Part shown: positions 34,444 through 44,025 of the stretch, in pieces
Position numbering within the stretch: the stretch's first letter is position 1
Layout of the letters: every line of letters begins with the position of its first letter
Assembly (NCBI GenBank): GCA_946407065.1
Contig: CAMJMQ010000020.1
Coordinates: forward strand, 1 to 49,333
Origin: an uncultured Clostridia bacterium
Lineage (GTDB): Bacteria; Bacillota; Clostridia; Oscillospirales; Acutalibacteraceae
Direction: 5' to 3'
DNA: 49,333 bases
Notes under the pieces: model-generated
Databases searched by the model: none
What the model was told of the DNA's origin: nothing
What the model saw: the letters and a program-made list of their open reading frames with translations, nothing else
Program-made: the position numbers and the translations under genes

Positions 34444-37104
34444 TTAGTTTCCCGCCTTAGCGGCTACGGTATTGTAGTTGGTGTAGCAACCGCCGAGGAC
34501 GTTGGATGCTCCGGTGTATTCGCTGTACGCGACGCGCTCCAAGCCGTTGGCGTCTGTATAATGAATGTACGGACGGGCAAGCACATTGGTGTCCTTGCAT
34601 GCGGCGTCCTCGCCCTCATAGGTGACCACAAAGGAGTACAGCAGATAATCGCCGAAGTTCTGGTGGTCAACACGAACCTCATTGTTTTGACTGTTAGCTA
34701 CTCTGGAGGTACACTTGACATTATGCGCAAAGCCGAAGTAGTTTTCATTAGTCGCTTCAGCGGACGATGTGTCGATACCGTTCGCTGTCTCGCTGACATA
34801 TTTGAGTTTTTCATCTAAGCCTTGCGCTACGCCCTCGCTGTGATATTCGATCCAGCCTTCATGTGTCGCGGCGACATAGCCGTATTCGATGTTGTTGGGC
34901 TTGATGGCGTTGATCTCGTTGACGACGTCCATGCTCAGAGAGGTGATGAAGCGCATACCGCCGGGCTTTTTCGGTACATCGTCAAAGTTGTAGTCGCGCA
35001 TTTCCTTGCGGATCTGTACGCCCGCGAGGTCAAAGCCGCCGTAGGTATTCCCGCCGCCGGGGAGGATACTCGGATCATCCGCGTTTTTATCGACATTTTC
35101 CACCTTGATCCAGTGCGCGTAGATATCAGTGCTTGCTGTATAAATTGTATCAAAGCTGATGGGAGAATCATCGTCATTATTTTCTTTGTCCAGATACCAA
35201 CCCTTGAAGATGTAGCCCTCATGTGCGGGAAGGTCGTAAAAGACAGGGACTTTTCCCATAACTAAATCTGCCGCGGTATAAGTGCGGAACGGCTCTTCGT
35301 TTTCGGCAAAGTTTGCATAGAAGTTGACGTCAAATTCTTGTATGCCGAACATCGGGTGAACATCTGTGCCTTTATAACCGTCCTCAGAGGCAGGGTTTGT
35401 CATTTTCCATGTCAGATAACGGTATGCCGAACCACTCGCTTCGAGCTCGGCGTTATACTCGCTGACCTTTTCGTTGAGCAGGCTCAGCAGATTGCTCGAT
35501 AGGGGAGTGGAGGATATGGTTTCAATGATAGTATCTGTATGAAGACCAACACCCTTCGCCTTGACGGTAGCAGGATAGACTGTTCCGCTTACGTCGGGCG
35601 TATCAAAATAGCCGATCTTGCTGATGTAGGAGTCGGGTCCTTCGGGATTTCCCGAGTTGATCTCGATGCCGCCGAGGGCATAAGAGTCGCTTTGACCGTA
35701 GACGTCCTCGATCGCTGTATCCTGATTACAGCCGCACACCGAGCCGGTAGGCTCCTGTCCGGATACCTGACCGAAGCTGTAAGCATTTTTGATAACAGAT
35801 CTTTTTTCTGTTGTGTAGTAATCCTGAATATAGCCGCAAACGCCGCCTACATAGTTAGATTGACTTGCGATCACATCGCCTACATTATAGCAGTTGATGA
35901 TCGAGTTAAAGTAGTCATCGGGGTAATAGTCAAAGAAATCGGTCTCAGGCAGTATGAAATTATCGTTCACCCTGAAATGCGCGATCAAGCCGCCGACGGA
36001 GATATCCGAAGGATTTGCTTCGATTCTGCCGGTGTTGTAGGTGTTGAGTATCGATGCGCATCCGAGTTCAGCGCCGACGCCTGCACAGCTGAAATAACAG
36101 GTGTCACAGTTCATGGTGATGTCTCCGTGGTTAGCGCAGCGGTCGATCACGAGAACCGAGTCCGGATTTTCGTATCCGACAAAGCCTGCACAAAAGCACA
36201 TTCCGTAGTTATCTGATGCCTCATTTACATACATATCGCCGTAGTTGCGGCAGTCGGTGATCTTGATAAAACTCGGTTTTTCAGCTTCGCCGTCAATAAA
36301 TCCAATGAATCCTCCCGAATAATTCTCATAGCAGATATCAGCGTAATTATCCGTTGAGGTGATTTCTAATCGGCAATCAACATCCAAGTAACCGAGAATA
36401 CCGCTGATCACTCGTGGAGATGTATAGGTTGTGGGTTTCGGGTCATTTAATATGACCTTGCTTTCTTCATCGCCAACGGTGCAGTTTTCGATTTTCAGCG
36501 TGCCGCTGTATTTTGTGGCTACGATACCGGAGGTGTAGCCGTTATTATTTCCGTCCGTATTATTATAGGGGTTGATCGTACAGTTACCTGTAATATGGCA
36601 GTTGGATATGATGTCGTCACCGAGTGAACCACAGGAAAAGGGAGCGTTCCATGTGCTTCCGTATTCGATTTGGACGTCCTTTAAGGTCAGGTCCTTGATT
36701 GTCGCGCCGCCTAAGAAGGGCAGGAACGAAACGGTAGATTCATCCGTGCTTACCATGTCAAGGTTGCTGATCGTATGGTTGTTGCCGTTGAAGATGCCGC
36801 AGAAATATCGTTCATCGCTCGAGCCCATAGGTTTGTTGGCCGGAGCGCATTGCCATTTTGTGCCCTTGGGGAGCGTAATATCGGCTAAGAGATTTACCGT
36901 AACGCCTTTATAATACTCTCCGTCATCTTGTTCTTTAGAAAACTCTTGATTGAACGCAAGGAGATCCTCTATGGTGGTGATATTATACACGCCATTGTCA
37001 GGGTCCCATGTGTTTGATGCCGCGGATACCGGTACGGACATGGCGAATACCGTGCTCAGTATCAGTATGAGAGCGAGTGTAATACTGATCGTTCTTTTTA
37101 CCAT
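34444..37104 (-). CDS. Secreted GLUG-type beta-helix protein, cassette 1
   Basis: An 886-aa secreted protein. The start at 37104 follows CGGAGG and opens a clean signal peptide (VKRTISITLALILILSTVFA...VSAAS). Residues ~35-560 are GLUG-like beta-helix coils: FNGNNHTISNLD, then repeats such as GGFIGFIDGE and YNVGDVIASQSNYVGGVCGY. One Listeria/Bacteroides-type repeat (YIFKGWYLDKENND...TDIYAHW) follows at about 625-670. The last ~230 residues are the constant domain shared with its two paralogues (DLAGVQIRKEMRDYNFDDVP, MRFITSLSMDVVNEI, ARPYIHYTDANG). No LPXTG, dockerin or S-layer motif is present, so how it stays on the surface is unknown. It may be an adhesin or carbohydrate-facing protein; no catalytic site is recognised. 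Confidence 0.85.
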   Translation of the reverse strand: MVKRTISITLALILILSTVFAMSVPVSAASNTWDPDNGVYNITTIEDLLAFNQEFSKEQDDGEYYKGVTVNLLADITLPKGTKWQCAPANKPMGSSDERYFCGIFNGNNHTISNLDMVSTDESTVSFLPFLGGATIKDLTLKDVQIEYGSTWNAPFSCGSLGDDIISNCHITGNCTINPYNNTDGNNNGYTSGIVATKYSGTLKIENCTVGDEESKVILNDPKPTTYTSPRVISGILGYLDVDCRLEITSTDNYADICYENYSGGFIGFIDGEAEKPSFIKITDCRNYGDMYVNEASDNYGMCFCAGFVGYENPDSVLVIDRCANHGDITMNCDTCYFSCAGVGAELGCASILNTYNTGRIEANPSDISVGGLIAHFRVNDNFILPETDFFDYYPDDYFNSIINCYNVGDVIASQSNYVGGVCGYIQDYYTTEKRSVIKNAYSFGQVSGQEPTGSVCGCNQDTAIEDVYGQSDSYALGGIEINSGNPEGPDSYISKIGYFDTPDVSGTVYPATVKAKGVGLHTDTIIETISSTPLSSNLLSLLNEKVSEYNAELEASGSAYRYLTWKMTNPASEDGYKGTDVHPMFGIQEFDVNFYANFAENEEPFRTYTAADLVMGKVPVFYDLPAHEGYIFKGWYLDKENNDDDSPISFDTIYTASTDIYAHWIKVENVDKNADDPSILPGGGNTYGGFDLAGVQIRKEMRDYNFDDVPKKPGGMRFITSLSMDVVNEINAIKPNNIEYGYVAATHEGWIEYHSEGVAQGLDEKLKYVSETANGIDTSSAEATNENYFGFAHNVKCTSRVANSQNNEVRVDHQNFGDYLLYSFVVTYEGEDAACKDTNVLARPYIHYTDANGLERVAYSEYTGASNVLGGCYTNYNTVAAKAGN

Positions 37105-37259
37105 TTTTTTCCTCCGCTTTGGTTTTTGCATGTTAGGATTCAATGTTTTTTCTGACTATATGACAGGAAAGAGAGAGGATGATAGGTGATTTCCGATATC
37201 AAATGACAATGTAATAAGATAACAAACTATATTTTTACTTGTGCGTATACAATAAAAAT

Positions 37260-37288
37260 ATTATAACATTTTAATATAAATCTGTCAA
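37260..37288 (-). promoter_or_regulatory. Consensus sigma-A promoter of cassette 1
   Basis: On the minus strand TTGACA (37288-37283), exactly 17 bp, TATAAT (37265-37260): perfect in all 12 positions. The leader is about 150 nt long, in AT-rich sequence. Such a promoter predicts strong expression unless repressed. Confidence 0.9.
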
Positions 37289-37325
37289 GAAAATAGTGAA
37301 ATTCAACAAAAAACCTTTTTAGTAT

Positions 37326-37365
37326 AAAAAGCGCCGCCACATCTGTGACGGCGCTGTGCTTTTGT
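37326..37365 (-). terminator. Terminator of cassette 2
   Basis: The same hairpin as at 34236-34275. It lies only about 40 bp upstream of the cassette 1 promoter, so it separates the transcripts of cassettes 2 and 1. Confidence 0.85.
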
Positions 37366-37371
37366 ATACTG

Positions 37372-37518
37372 TTATCGGGTCGGAACGGTGTCTTTGCCGC
37401 CCCTATCAAACAACTCGCTCAACATTCTGAAAGCGTTGTTTGTATCGGAGGTAGTGATGACGTCTTTATCCGAGAAGCGGGTGATGGTCAAAATCGATTT
37501 CTCATATTTTTCCTTCAT
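37372..37518 (-). CDS. 48-aa microprotein, cassette 2
   Basis: Identical in sequence to the cassette 1 microprotein, with the same 14-nt spacing to the stop of the 842-aa secreted protein and the same GAGGAGG ribosome site. The only nearby difference is one base just past the stop codon (37368 region). It probably relies on the big gene's transcript, as no promoter lies between them. Confidence 0.7.
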   Translation of the reverse strand: MKEKYEKSILTITRFSDKDVITTSDTNNAFRMLSELFDRGGKDTVPTR

Positions 37519-37532
37519 TTCCTTACCTCCTC

Positions 37533-40061
37533 TTAGTTTCCCGCCTTAGCGGCTACGGTATTGTAGTTGGTGTAGCAACCGCCGAGGACGTTGGATGCTC
37601 CGGTGTATTCGCTGTACGCGACGCGCTCCAAGCCGTTGGCGTCTGTATAATGAATGTACGGACGGGCAAGCACATTGGTGTCCTTGCGTGCGGCGTCATC
37701 GCCCTCGTAGGTGACCACAAAGGAGTACAGCAGATAATTGCCGAAGTTCTGGTGGTCAAGACGAACGATACCGTTTTTGTTCGTCTGTCTGGAGGTGCAA
37801 TTGACATTATGCGCGAAGCCGAAGTAATCCTCGTCTTTCTTGGTTGTTTTGGTGGTGTTGATACCGTTCGCTTTATCGCTGACATATTTGAGTTTTTCAT
37901 CTAAGCCTTGCGCTACGCCCTCGCTGTGATATTCGATCCAGCCTTCATGTGTCGCGGCGACATAGCCGTATTCGATGTTGTTGGGCTTGATGGCGTTGAT
38001 CTCGTTGACGACGTCCATGCTCAGAGAGGTGATGAAGCGCATACCGCCGGGCTTTTTCGGTACATCGTCAAAGTTGTAGTCGCGCATTTCCTTGCGGATC
38101 TGTACGCCCGCGAGGTCAAAGCCGCCGTAGGTATTCCCGCCGCCGGGGAGGATACTCGGATCATCCGCGTCCTTTGTGACGTTATCCACCTTGATCCAGT
38201 GCGCATAGATATCCTTCGCGTATTTGTCGGTACCGAAGTGCACGGGATGGGTATCGTTGTCGTTGTCTTGATCATAATACCAGCCCTTGAAGATGTAGGG
38301 GCAGCTGTTAGTGGCAGTAGGAACGACCTCGGGAACGGTGTAGAATTTATCGATCTTCTCGCCGACCTTGATCTCTTTCGTTGCCGCTTCCACATACGAG
38401 GTGAAGATGTCGTTGTTATTGTAATGATCGTCGATCTCGGTGTTGTTGATATGGTAATCAGGCTTTTTGCGGACGAGCCGGACTTCGTTCTCGTCTACTT
38501 CGGAAAAGTCCGCGAACCATGTATCGTGATCAGAGGTGAAGAAAGCTGAGGGATTCACAGTGTTATAGTTTTTATACCCGCTGGTCAGATAGTCCTCGGA
38601 TACCGCTTCGCCGGCTTTATCTTCAAGACCGTCGTCCCAGAGCTTGGGATCGGACAGACCGATCTGCGAGCCGGTCAGAGCGCCGATCACGCGGACAGGA
38701 TTATCCTTGCTCAAAACGTTGAGATTGTTTTCCGCACCGTTGAATTGGTTGTTTTGTATCGTATCGGCGCCGCTTACGGAAAGGGTTGCATAAGCATTGT
38801 AGAAAACGCCCGCTCCGATACTATCGGTGGTAGTGTTGCCGGTTATGGCGGTGTCCTTCAAAATCACGGAACTGCTTTTTGACGAGCTTCCGTAAACATA
38901 GATACCGCCGCCGTTATAAGTGCAGGTGTTATCCTTTACGGTACAATTGTCGATATCAACGGTTGAACTGAAAGCAACGACAGCGACGCCGCCTCCGGCT
39001 ATGGCGTTGTTGTCGGAGATTTCGGAATTTTTGACCTCTCCCAAGAAAGATCCCGAAAGCGAATTGCCGTAGAAGTAAATGCCGCCGCCTACCGACGCGG
39101 CTCTATTATGGGTGACAGCCGCGTTACGGATGCTTAATCCGGGTTCGTCGACAGAACCGGTAGTTGACCACATATAGATTTTCCCGGCAGCGTATATTCC
39201 GCCGCCGTTATTCGCCGTATTGTTTCTGATGGTACCGCCGTTGATCGTGACTCTGCCGGCAAAATAAGGATAGTTGTTGTTTCTTCCGGTCATGATCGCG
39301 ATACCGCCGCCGTTGAGCGCGGCATTGTTCTCGATGACGCCGCCGTTCATCACAAAGGTTGAGTTACCTAAGACGCATACGCCGCCGCCGTTACCGATCA
39401 ATTCGTTTCCGTCAGAGGAATGGACAAAACAGTTTTTGATCGTACCGTTATCCATAATGAAGCTGCCGCTGTTATATACGCATACCCCGGCGCCGTAGCT
39501 GACAGTACCTGTCTGTACGCCGCAGTTTTCAACAGAACCGCCGTGCATATGGAATGTACCGCCGTATACGGTCACACCCGCGCCGTAATGGTTTTCTGTG
39601 ATATGATCTTTGACGGTAACACGGTCATACATATTGCAGACGCCGGACATCCCCACATAAACAATACCTGACTCATCGTTGGTACGGCCGGCTCTGAGGA
39701 TCAAGGCGGAATTGTTGTCGCCGAGATTCAAGACCGCGCCGTTTTCAACGTCAGCAACGATCGAATTACCGGTGATCGTATGACCGTTGCCGACAACGGT
39801 AACGACCGCGTTGGGGTTGGTAACGCTGATATAGCCGGTTTCTATATCCGCGGTGATGTTGATGGTGTAATTACCGCCGTTTTTGTTGATTGCAGTACAA
39901 GCGGCTTTTAGCGCGTCTGCCGTACCGACGTCTATGACTTCGCTCTCCGCGACCGCCGCCGCGTCAACATCCGCCGCGTTCACCGTGATCGGGAATGCCG
40001 TGAACGTCATGGCGATCATGATGACCGCGAGCAAAAGGCTCAACGTTTTCTTCATTATCAT
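37533..40061 (-). CDS. Secreted Pmp-like beta-helix protein, cassette 2
   Basis: An 842-aa secreted protein with signal peptide (MKKTLSLLLAVIMIAMTFTA...VNAAD); ATG 40055 is an alternative start and GGAGGG lies just upstream. Residues ~60-480 form a right-handed beta-helix with at least six units of the NNxAxxGGGI type (NNAALNGGGIA, NNTANNGGGIY, DNNAIAGGGVA, DNTCTYNGGGIY), like chlamydial Pmp repeats. One Listeria/Bacteroides repeat (IFKGWYYDQDNDND...IYAHW) comes next. The constant C-terminal domain (about 610-842) shares long identical stretches with cassette 1. Two Cys of this domain (NCTSR, GGCYTN) occur in all three paralogues. It is probably an exposed adhesin-like protein; no enzyme signature is seen. 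Confidence 0.85.
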   Translation of the reverse strand: MIMKKTLSLLLAVIMIAMTFTAFPITVNAADVDAAAVAESEVIDVGTADALKAACTAINKNGGNYTINITADIETGYISVTNPNAVVTVVGNGHTITGNSIVADVENGAVLNLGDNNSALILRAGRTNDESGIVYVGMSGVCNMYDRVTVKDHITENHYGAGVTVYGGTFHMHGGSVENCGVQTGTVSYGAGVCVYNSGSFIMDNGTIKNCFVHSSDGNELIGNGGGVCVLGNSTFVMNGGVIENNAALNGGGIAIMTGRNNNYPYFAGRVTINGGTIRNNTANNGGGIYAAGKIYMWSTTGSVDEPGLSIRNAAVTHNRAASVGGGIYFYGNSLSGSFLGEVKNSEISDNNAIAGGGVAVVAFSSTVDIDNCTVKDNTCTYNGGGIYVYGSSSKSSSVILKDTAITGNTTTDSIGAGVFYNAYATLSVSGADTIQNNQFNGAENNLNVLSKDNPVRVIGALTGSQIGLSDPKLWDDGLEDKAGEAVSEDYLTSGYKNYNTVNPSAFFTSDHDTWFADFSEVDENEVRLVRKKPDYHINNTEIDDHYNNNDIFTSYVEAATKEIKVGEKIDKFYTVPEVVPTATNSCPYIFKGWYYDQDNDNDTHPVHFGTDKYAKDIYAHWIKVDNVTKDADDPSILPGGGNTYGGFDLAGVQIRKEMRDYNFDDVPKKPGGMRFITSLSMDVVNEINAIKPNNIEYGYVAATHEGWIEYHSEGVAQGLDEKLKYVSDKANGINTTKTTKKDEDYFGFAHNVNCTSRQTNKNGIVRLDHQNFGNYLLYSFVVTYEGDDAARKDTNVLARPYIHYTDANGLERVAYSEYTGASNVLGGCYTNYNTVAAKAGN

Positions 40062-40148
40062 TATTTCCCTCCGTGATGAATACTGTTTGAAAATAACAGT
40101 TTTGGTTTATGCCTGTACATCAGGTAATATTATAAATCGACAACATAT

Positions 40149-40178
40149 ATTATAATGCTTTATTGCGTGAAAAGTCAA
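40149..40178 (-). promoter_or_regulatory. Sigma-A promoter of cassette 2
   Basis: TTGACT (40178-40173), 18 bp, TATAAT (40154-40149) on the minus strand, about 87 nt before the start codon. The remainder of the gap up to the cassette 3 terminator (to about 40310) is very AT-rich and shows no gene. Confidence 0.8.
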
Positions 40179-40310
40179 TATATTTTAGTAAAATATAACA
40201 TATTTCACCAGAAAAGATTATATTTTTTATAAAAATAAGCATGTTTGTTCAAGGAGCGTAATTATATTCTGAAATATTTGTCGAGCTGATCATAGGAGAG
40301 TATATATATT

Positions 40311-40351
40311 ACAAAAGCGCCGCCACATCTGTGACGGCGCTGTGCTTTTGT
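40311..40351 (-). terminator. Terminator of cassette 3
   Basis: The third copy of the same hairpin and T-run, 6-7 nt after the microprotein stop. Confidence 0.85.
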
Positions 40352-40357
40352 ATGCTG

Positions 40358-40504
40358 TTATCGGGTCGGAACGGTGTCTTTGCCGCCCCTATCAAACAAC
40401 TCGCTCAACATTCTGAAAGCGTTGTTTGTATCGGAGGTAGTGATGACGTCTTTATCCGAGAAGCGGGTGATGGTCAAAATCGATTTCTCATATTTTTCCT
40501 TCAT
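40358..40504 (-). CDS. 48-aa microprotein, cassette 3
   Basis: The third identical copy, again 14 nt after the stop of the upstream secreted protein and with the same ribosome site. That the constant unit includes this frame in all three places argues that the microprotein and the constant C-terminal domain move and act together. Alternative: the frame is a passenger in a recently copied 3' segment. Confidence 0.7.
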   Translation of the reverse strand: MKEKYEKSILTITRFSDKDVITTSDTNNAFRMLSELFDRGGKDTVPTR

Positions 40505-40518
40505 TTCCTTACCTCCTC

Positions 40519-43500
40519 TTAGTTTCCCGCCTTAGCGGCTACGGTATTGTAGTTGGTGTAGCAACCGCCGAGGACGTTGGATGCTCCGGTGTATTCGCTG
40601 TACGCGACGCGCTCCAAGCCGTTGGCGTCTGTATAATGAATGTACGGACGGGCAAGCACATTGGTGTCCTTGCGTGCGGCGTCATCGCCCTCATAGGTGA
40701 CCACAAAGGAGTACAGCAGATAATCGCCGAAGTTCTGATGGTCAACACGAACCTCATTGTTTTGACTGTTAGCTACTCTGGATGTACACTTGACATTATG
40801 CGCAAAGCCGTAGTAGTCCTCGTTTTTGGCGTTCGCGGATGATGTATCGATTCCGTTTGCGCTCGTGCTGACATATTGCAGCTTTTCGTTATTGCCCTTT
40901 GCGTGATAATCGATCCAGCCCTCATGTGTCGCGGCGACATAGCCGTATTCGATGTTGTTGGGCTTGATCTTATTGATCTCGTTGACGACGTCCATGCTCA
41001 GCGAGGTGACAAAGCGCATACCGCCGGGCATTTTCGGTACATTGTCAAAGTTGTAGTCGCGCATTTCCTTGCGGATCTGTACGCCCGCCAGGTCAAAGCC
41101 GCCGTATTGGTCGTTATCCTCCGTGGGAAGGATGCTTTCGTCATTTTCGTCCTTGGTGACATTCTCCACCTTGATCCAGTGCGCGTAGATATCCTTCGCG
41201 TATTTGTCGGTGCCGAACTTCACGGGGCGGGTATCGTTCTCATTATCCTGATCATAATACCAGCCCTTGAAGATGTAGGGGCAGCTGTTCTGCTGTGTGG
41301 GAACGACCTCGGGGATCAAATAGAACGAGTCGATCGTCTCGCCGACCTTGACGTCTTTTCCTGTCGCTTCTTCAACATAGTGAGTGAAGATATCGTTGTT
41401 ATCGTATTTATCGTCGATAACGTCATTGTTGATATGGTAGTTGATGTCAGCGCGGACAAGTCGGACTTCGTTAGTGTTTCCGGTTATTATCTCCGTTGTT
41501 TTCTGCTTTAATGTGTAATTACTAACGCCGCCAACAATTTCCAGTTTAGCGGTTAGATTGCCGTAATCATCATATTCATATATCGTATCAGCAGGAGGAT
41601 TAGTATTTACATATTTAATACTTTTGGTAGTATAATCCTCTGAAAAAGCATAAGAATAATTACTATTACTTATGTAGTTAGTAGTGTCATAGACTTTATA
41701 CACTAATTCTTTTGTATCGGCATACAAAGTTTGATCATTCAAATAAACACGGAAAACTATACTTCCTCCCTTTCCGGTAATCGGTGACTGAGAAAATGTA
41801 ACAGTCGCGTAGTTATTACTACTAGTCTTCTGTATTGTTAAAGTGGTAGGATATGTACTATCTAAAATGGAGTATTTTAAATAGATGTTGCCGTTATTGT
41901 TTACATCGGTGATTTTTGTGTATTTTGAAGTATCGCTGTATTTATACTTCATTTCATTATACAAATCGTTAAACGACGAAATCTTATCAATATCCGGATT
42001 TTTGATTTCCGAATAAACATACTCGTTGTTTTGACCATACAGAGGATTTAATTTTGGATCACTTGCAGGAATATACGGGTATCTATTAACGGTATATTCA
42101 CGATAAGTAACCGAAGAAGGATCCACAGTCTCTTCCTTGGTTTGCTCAGATCTGTCAACTATCCAAGTCTCATGGTCGGAGGTGAAGTACTCGCTGGGGT
42201 GAACCTTGGGGTTATGTTCTTTGTATCCGCTGGTCAAGTATTCTGTTGAAACAGCCTGAGCATCCTCGTCCGGTAAGTCGTCATCCCAAAGGGTAGGATC
42301 AGACAGACCGATTTGAGAGCCGGTCAAATCGCCGTTGACATAAACGGGATAATCTGTGCTGTCTACACACAGATTGTTTTTGTAGAAGTATTCTTCACCG
42401 TTTTCGTCAGATACTAAATAATTATCTTGTATTATATTTTTTCCGGAGATGTTGAGCTTAGACGGATTGCTTGCGCTGTTAAGATATATCACTCCGGCTC
42501 CGAAACCATAAGCTTTGTTATTGGTAACAGTTGTATCTTTCAGGAAGCTTTCGCCTTTTATTCCCGAACCTCCTGTTAAGTAGGCACAAACGCCTCCTCC
42601 ATATCCGCTTGCGGTATTTCCGGAAATAAAACAGCCATCGATGTACATTTTCGTCCAGTAAGAATAGCTTATAATACCTGCGCCGTCCTTCGCAGTGTTG
42701 TCAATAATATCAGCGTTATAGATTTGACATGCCACTGTATTGCGAAGAGCAGCAACCATTATACCGCCGCCTCTGCCTGCTGTTGCTGTGTTATTCGATA
42801 TGTTTACGCTGCTTGAGGTAACACCGTTGTTAGTGGTTTTAGTACCATTTATAAATAGACCGGGATTCAATACGGCGTCCCCTTCGACCGATCCGATCGG
42901 AACAGCATAGGCTTCGTTATAACCTGTCGCAAGCACACCGGCTCCGAAGTTAGCGAAATTGCCGCTGATAGTGCCGCCGTTGATGGAAACTGCACTTTTA
43001 GGATATCCCATACCATAGTCTGCCATCTCGTTGGTGTCAATGACTAAAGCAACTCCTCCGCCATAGGATTTGTTATCTATGGTTGTTGCGCTGTTGTTAG
43101 TGATGGCTCCGCCGTTCATAGTGAAATTTGAATATGATGTAACAAATACGCCGGCTCCACAGGCAGTTAATGTTCTTCCGGGATAGATATTTCCATCTGA
43201 AGCATAATAATCATCCCATGTGTAACTGTAGTTTGCATTGACATAGCACCTATCTATGGTTCCGCCGTTCATAATGAACGTACCGCCTGCATAAACAGCG
43301 ACACCGCCGCCAAAGCAGACCGAACCGCTGGCAACACCGCAGTGCTCAATCGTGCCGCCGTCCATGATGAAGGTACCGCCCTGAACGCTGACGCCGCCGC
43401 CGAAACAGTTGTCGCCTCTACGATCCTTGAGTGTGACTTTATCACGCATATTGCATGTGGAATCGGACAAAACATAGACTAAGCCATGATCATCATTACC

Positions 43501-43914
43501 AATTTCGGGATGAAGTAAATCATCACCCTGTATAGTTAATGCCGATTCTCCGTCGCCGATATTGACCGTAGCGCCGTTATCTACATATACCAAGGTATGT
43601 GTGGTAGTGGAGAGCGTATGACCGTTACCGATAATGGTTACGGTTACTTTCACTTTGGCCTCGTTTTGAATGGCGATACCGCAGTCGTTGAGGTCTGTCC
43701 TCAAGTCGATCACATAATTGCTCTCTGTTGTCACGGCATTGATCTCACTTACGGCAGCAGACAAATCATCCGCGGTTTCTATGGTGAAGGTTTTGTCAAC
43801 TGCCGTCCCTGCCGTGTCAACATCCGCCGCGTTCACCGTGATCGGCAATGCCGTGAACGTCATACCGATCATCAGTACGGCAAGAAAAATACTCAACGTC
43901 CTTTTTAAAACCAT
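40519..43914 (-). CDS. Secreted Pmp-like beta-helix protein with AT-rich insert, cassette 3
   Basis: A 1131-aa secreted protein. AAGGAGG lies before ATG 43914, which opens a signal peptide nearly the same as in cassette 2 (SIFLAVLMIGMTFTALPITVNAADVD). The beta-helix (about 70-560) has Pmp-like units (NNTATAGRGGGIM, DNTAKDGAGI, GNTASGYGGGV, NNKAYGFGAGV). Then comes a ~220-aa, Tyr/Asn/Thr/Ser-rich segment (about 595-815, DNA 41475-42135) absent from cassette 2, a Listeria/Bacteroides repeat (IFKGWYYDQDNEND) and the constant C-terminal domain. The insert contains YEYDDYGNLTAKLE, reminiscent of YD/RHS repeats. Its DNA is clearly more AT-rich than the flanks, suggesting separate origin. Confidence 0.85.
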   Translation of the reverse strand: MVLKRTLSIFLAVLMIGMTFTALPITVNAADVDTAGTAVDKTFTIETADDLSAAVSEINAVTTESNYVIDLRTDLNDCGIAIQNEAKVKVTVTIIGNGHTLSTTTHTLVYVDNGATVNIGDGESALTIQGDDLLHPEIGNDDHGLVYVLSDSTCNMRDKVTLKDRRGDNCFGGGVSVQGGTFIMDGGTIEHCGVASGSVCFGGGVAVYAGGTFIMNGGTIDRCYVNANYSYTWDDYYASDGNIYPGRTLTACGAGVFVTSYSNFTMNGGAITNNSATTIDNKSYGGGVALVIDTNEMADYGMGYPKSAVSINGGTISGNFANFGAGVLATGYNEAYAVPIGSVEGDAVLNPGLFINGTKTTNNGVTSSSVNISNNTATAGRGGGIMVAALRNTVACQIYNADIIDNTAKDGAGIISYSYWTKMYIDGCFISGNTASGYGGGVCAYLTGGSGIKGESFLKDTTVTNNKAYGFGAGVIYLNSASNPSKLNISGKNIIQDNYLVSDENGEEYFYKNNLCVDSTDYPVYVNGDLTGSQIGLSDPTLWDDDLPDEDAQAVSTEYLTSGYKEHNPKVHPSEYFTSDHETWIVDRSEQTKEETVDPSSVTYREYTVNRYPYIPASDPKLNPLYGQNNEYVYSEIKNPDIDKISSFNDLYNEMKYKYSDTSKYTKITDVNNNGNIYLKYSILDSTYPTTLTIQKTSSNNYATVTFSQSPITGKGGSIVFRVYLNDQTLYADTKELVYKVYDTTNYISNSNYSYAFSEDYTTKSIKYVNTNPPADTIYEYDDYGNLTAKLEIVGGVSNYTLKQKTTEIITGNTNEVRLVRADINYHINNDVIDDKYDNNDIFTHYVEEATGKDVKVGETIDSFYLIPEVVPTQQNSCPYIFKGWYYDQDNENDTRPVKFGTDKYAKDIYAHWIKVENVTKDENDESILPTEDNDQYGGFDLAGVQIRKEMRDYNFDNVPKMPGGMRFVTSLSMDVVNEINKIKPNNIEYGYVAATHEGWIDYHAKGNNEKLQYVSTSANGIDTSSANAKNEDYYGFAHNVKCTSRVANSQNNEVRVDHQNFGDYLLYSFVVTYEGDDAARKDTNVLARPYIHYTDANGLERVAYSEYTGASNVLGGCYTNYNTVAAKAGN

Positions 43915-43977
43915 TTCTTTCCTCCTTAAAAACCTTCAATCAATGATTCGGACAATTCTTTTGATTATTTATGTGTA

Positions 43978-43998
43978 CAACGGTACGGTATACCGTTG
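43978..43998. promoter_or_regulatory. Operator-like palindrome upstream of cassette 3
   Basis: CAACGGTA and TACCGTTG are inverted around CGGTA, and ACGGTATACCGT within it is a perfect 12-bp palindrome, 64-84 nt before the start codon. A weak TTGATA...TATACC promoter may overlap it. No consensus promoter like those of cassettes 1 and 2 is present here. Confidence 0.45.
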
Positions 43999-44025
43999 GC
44001 TGATACAATTTATCAATCATAGATG

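Noticed and set aside
34444..43914. Polymorphic toxin reading of the three large secreted proteins with the microprotein as immunity protein
   Set aside because: The C-terminal part is the constant one and the heads vary, opposite to toxin systems; no toxin domain is seen and the downstream protein is identical in all copies.
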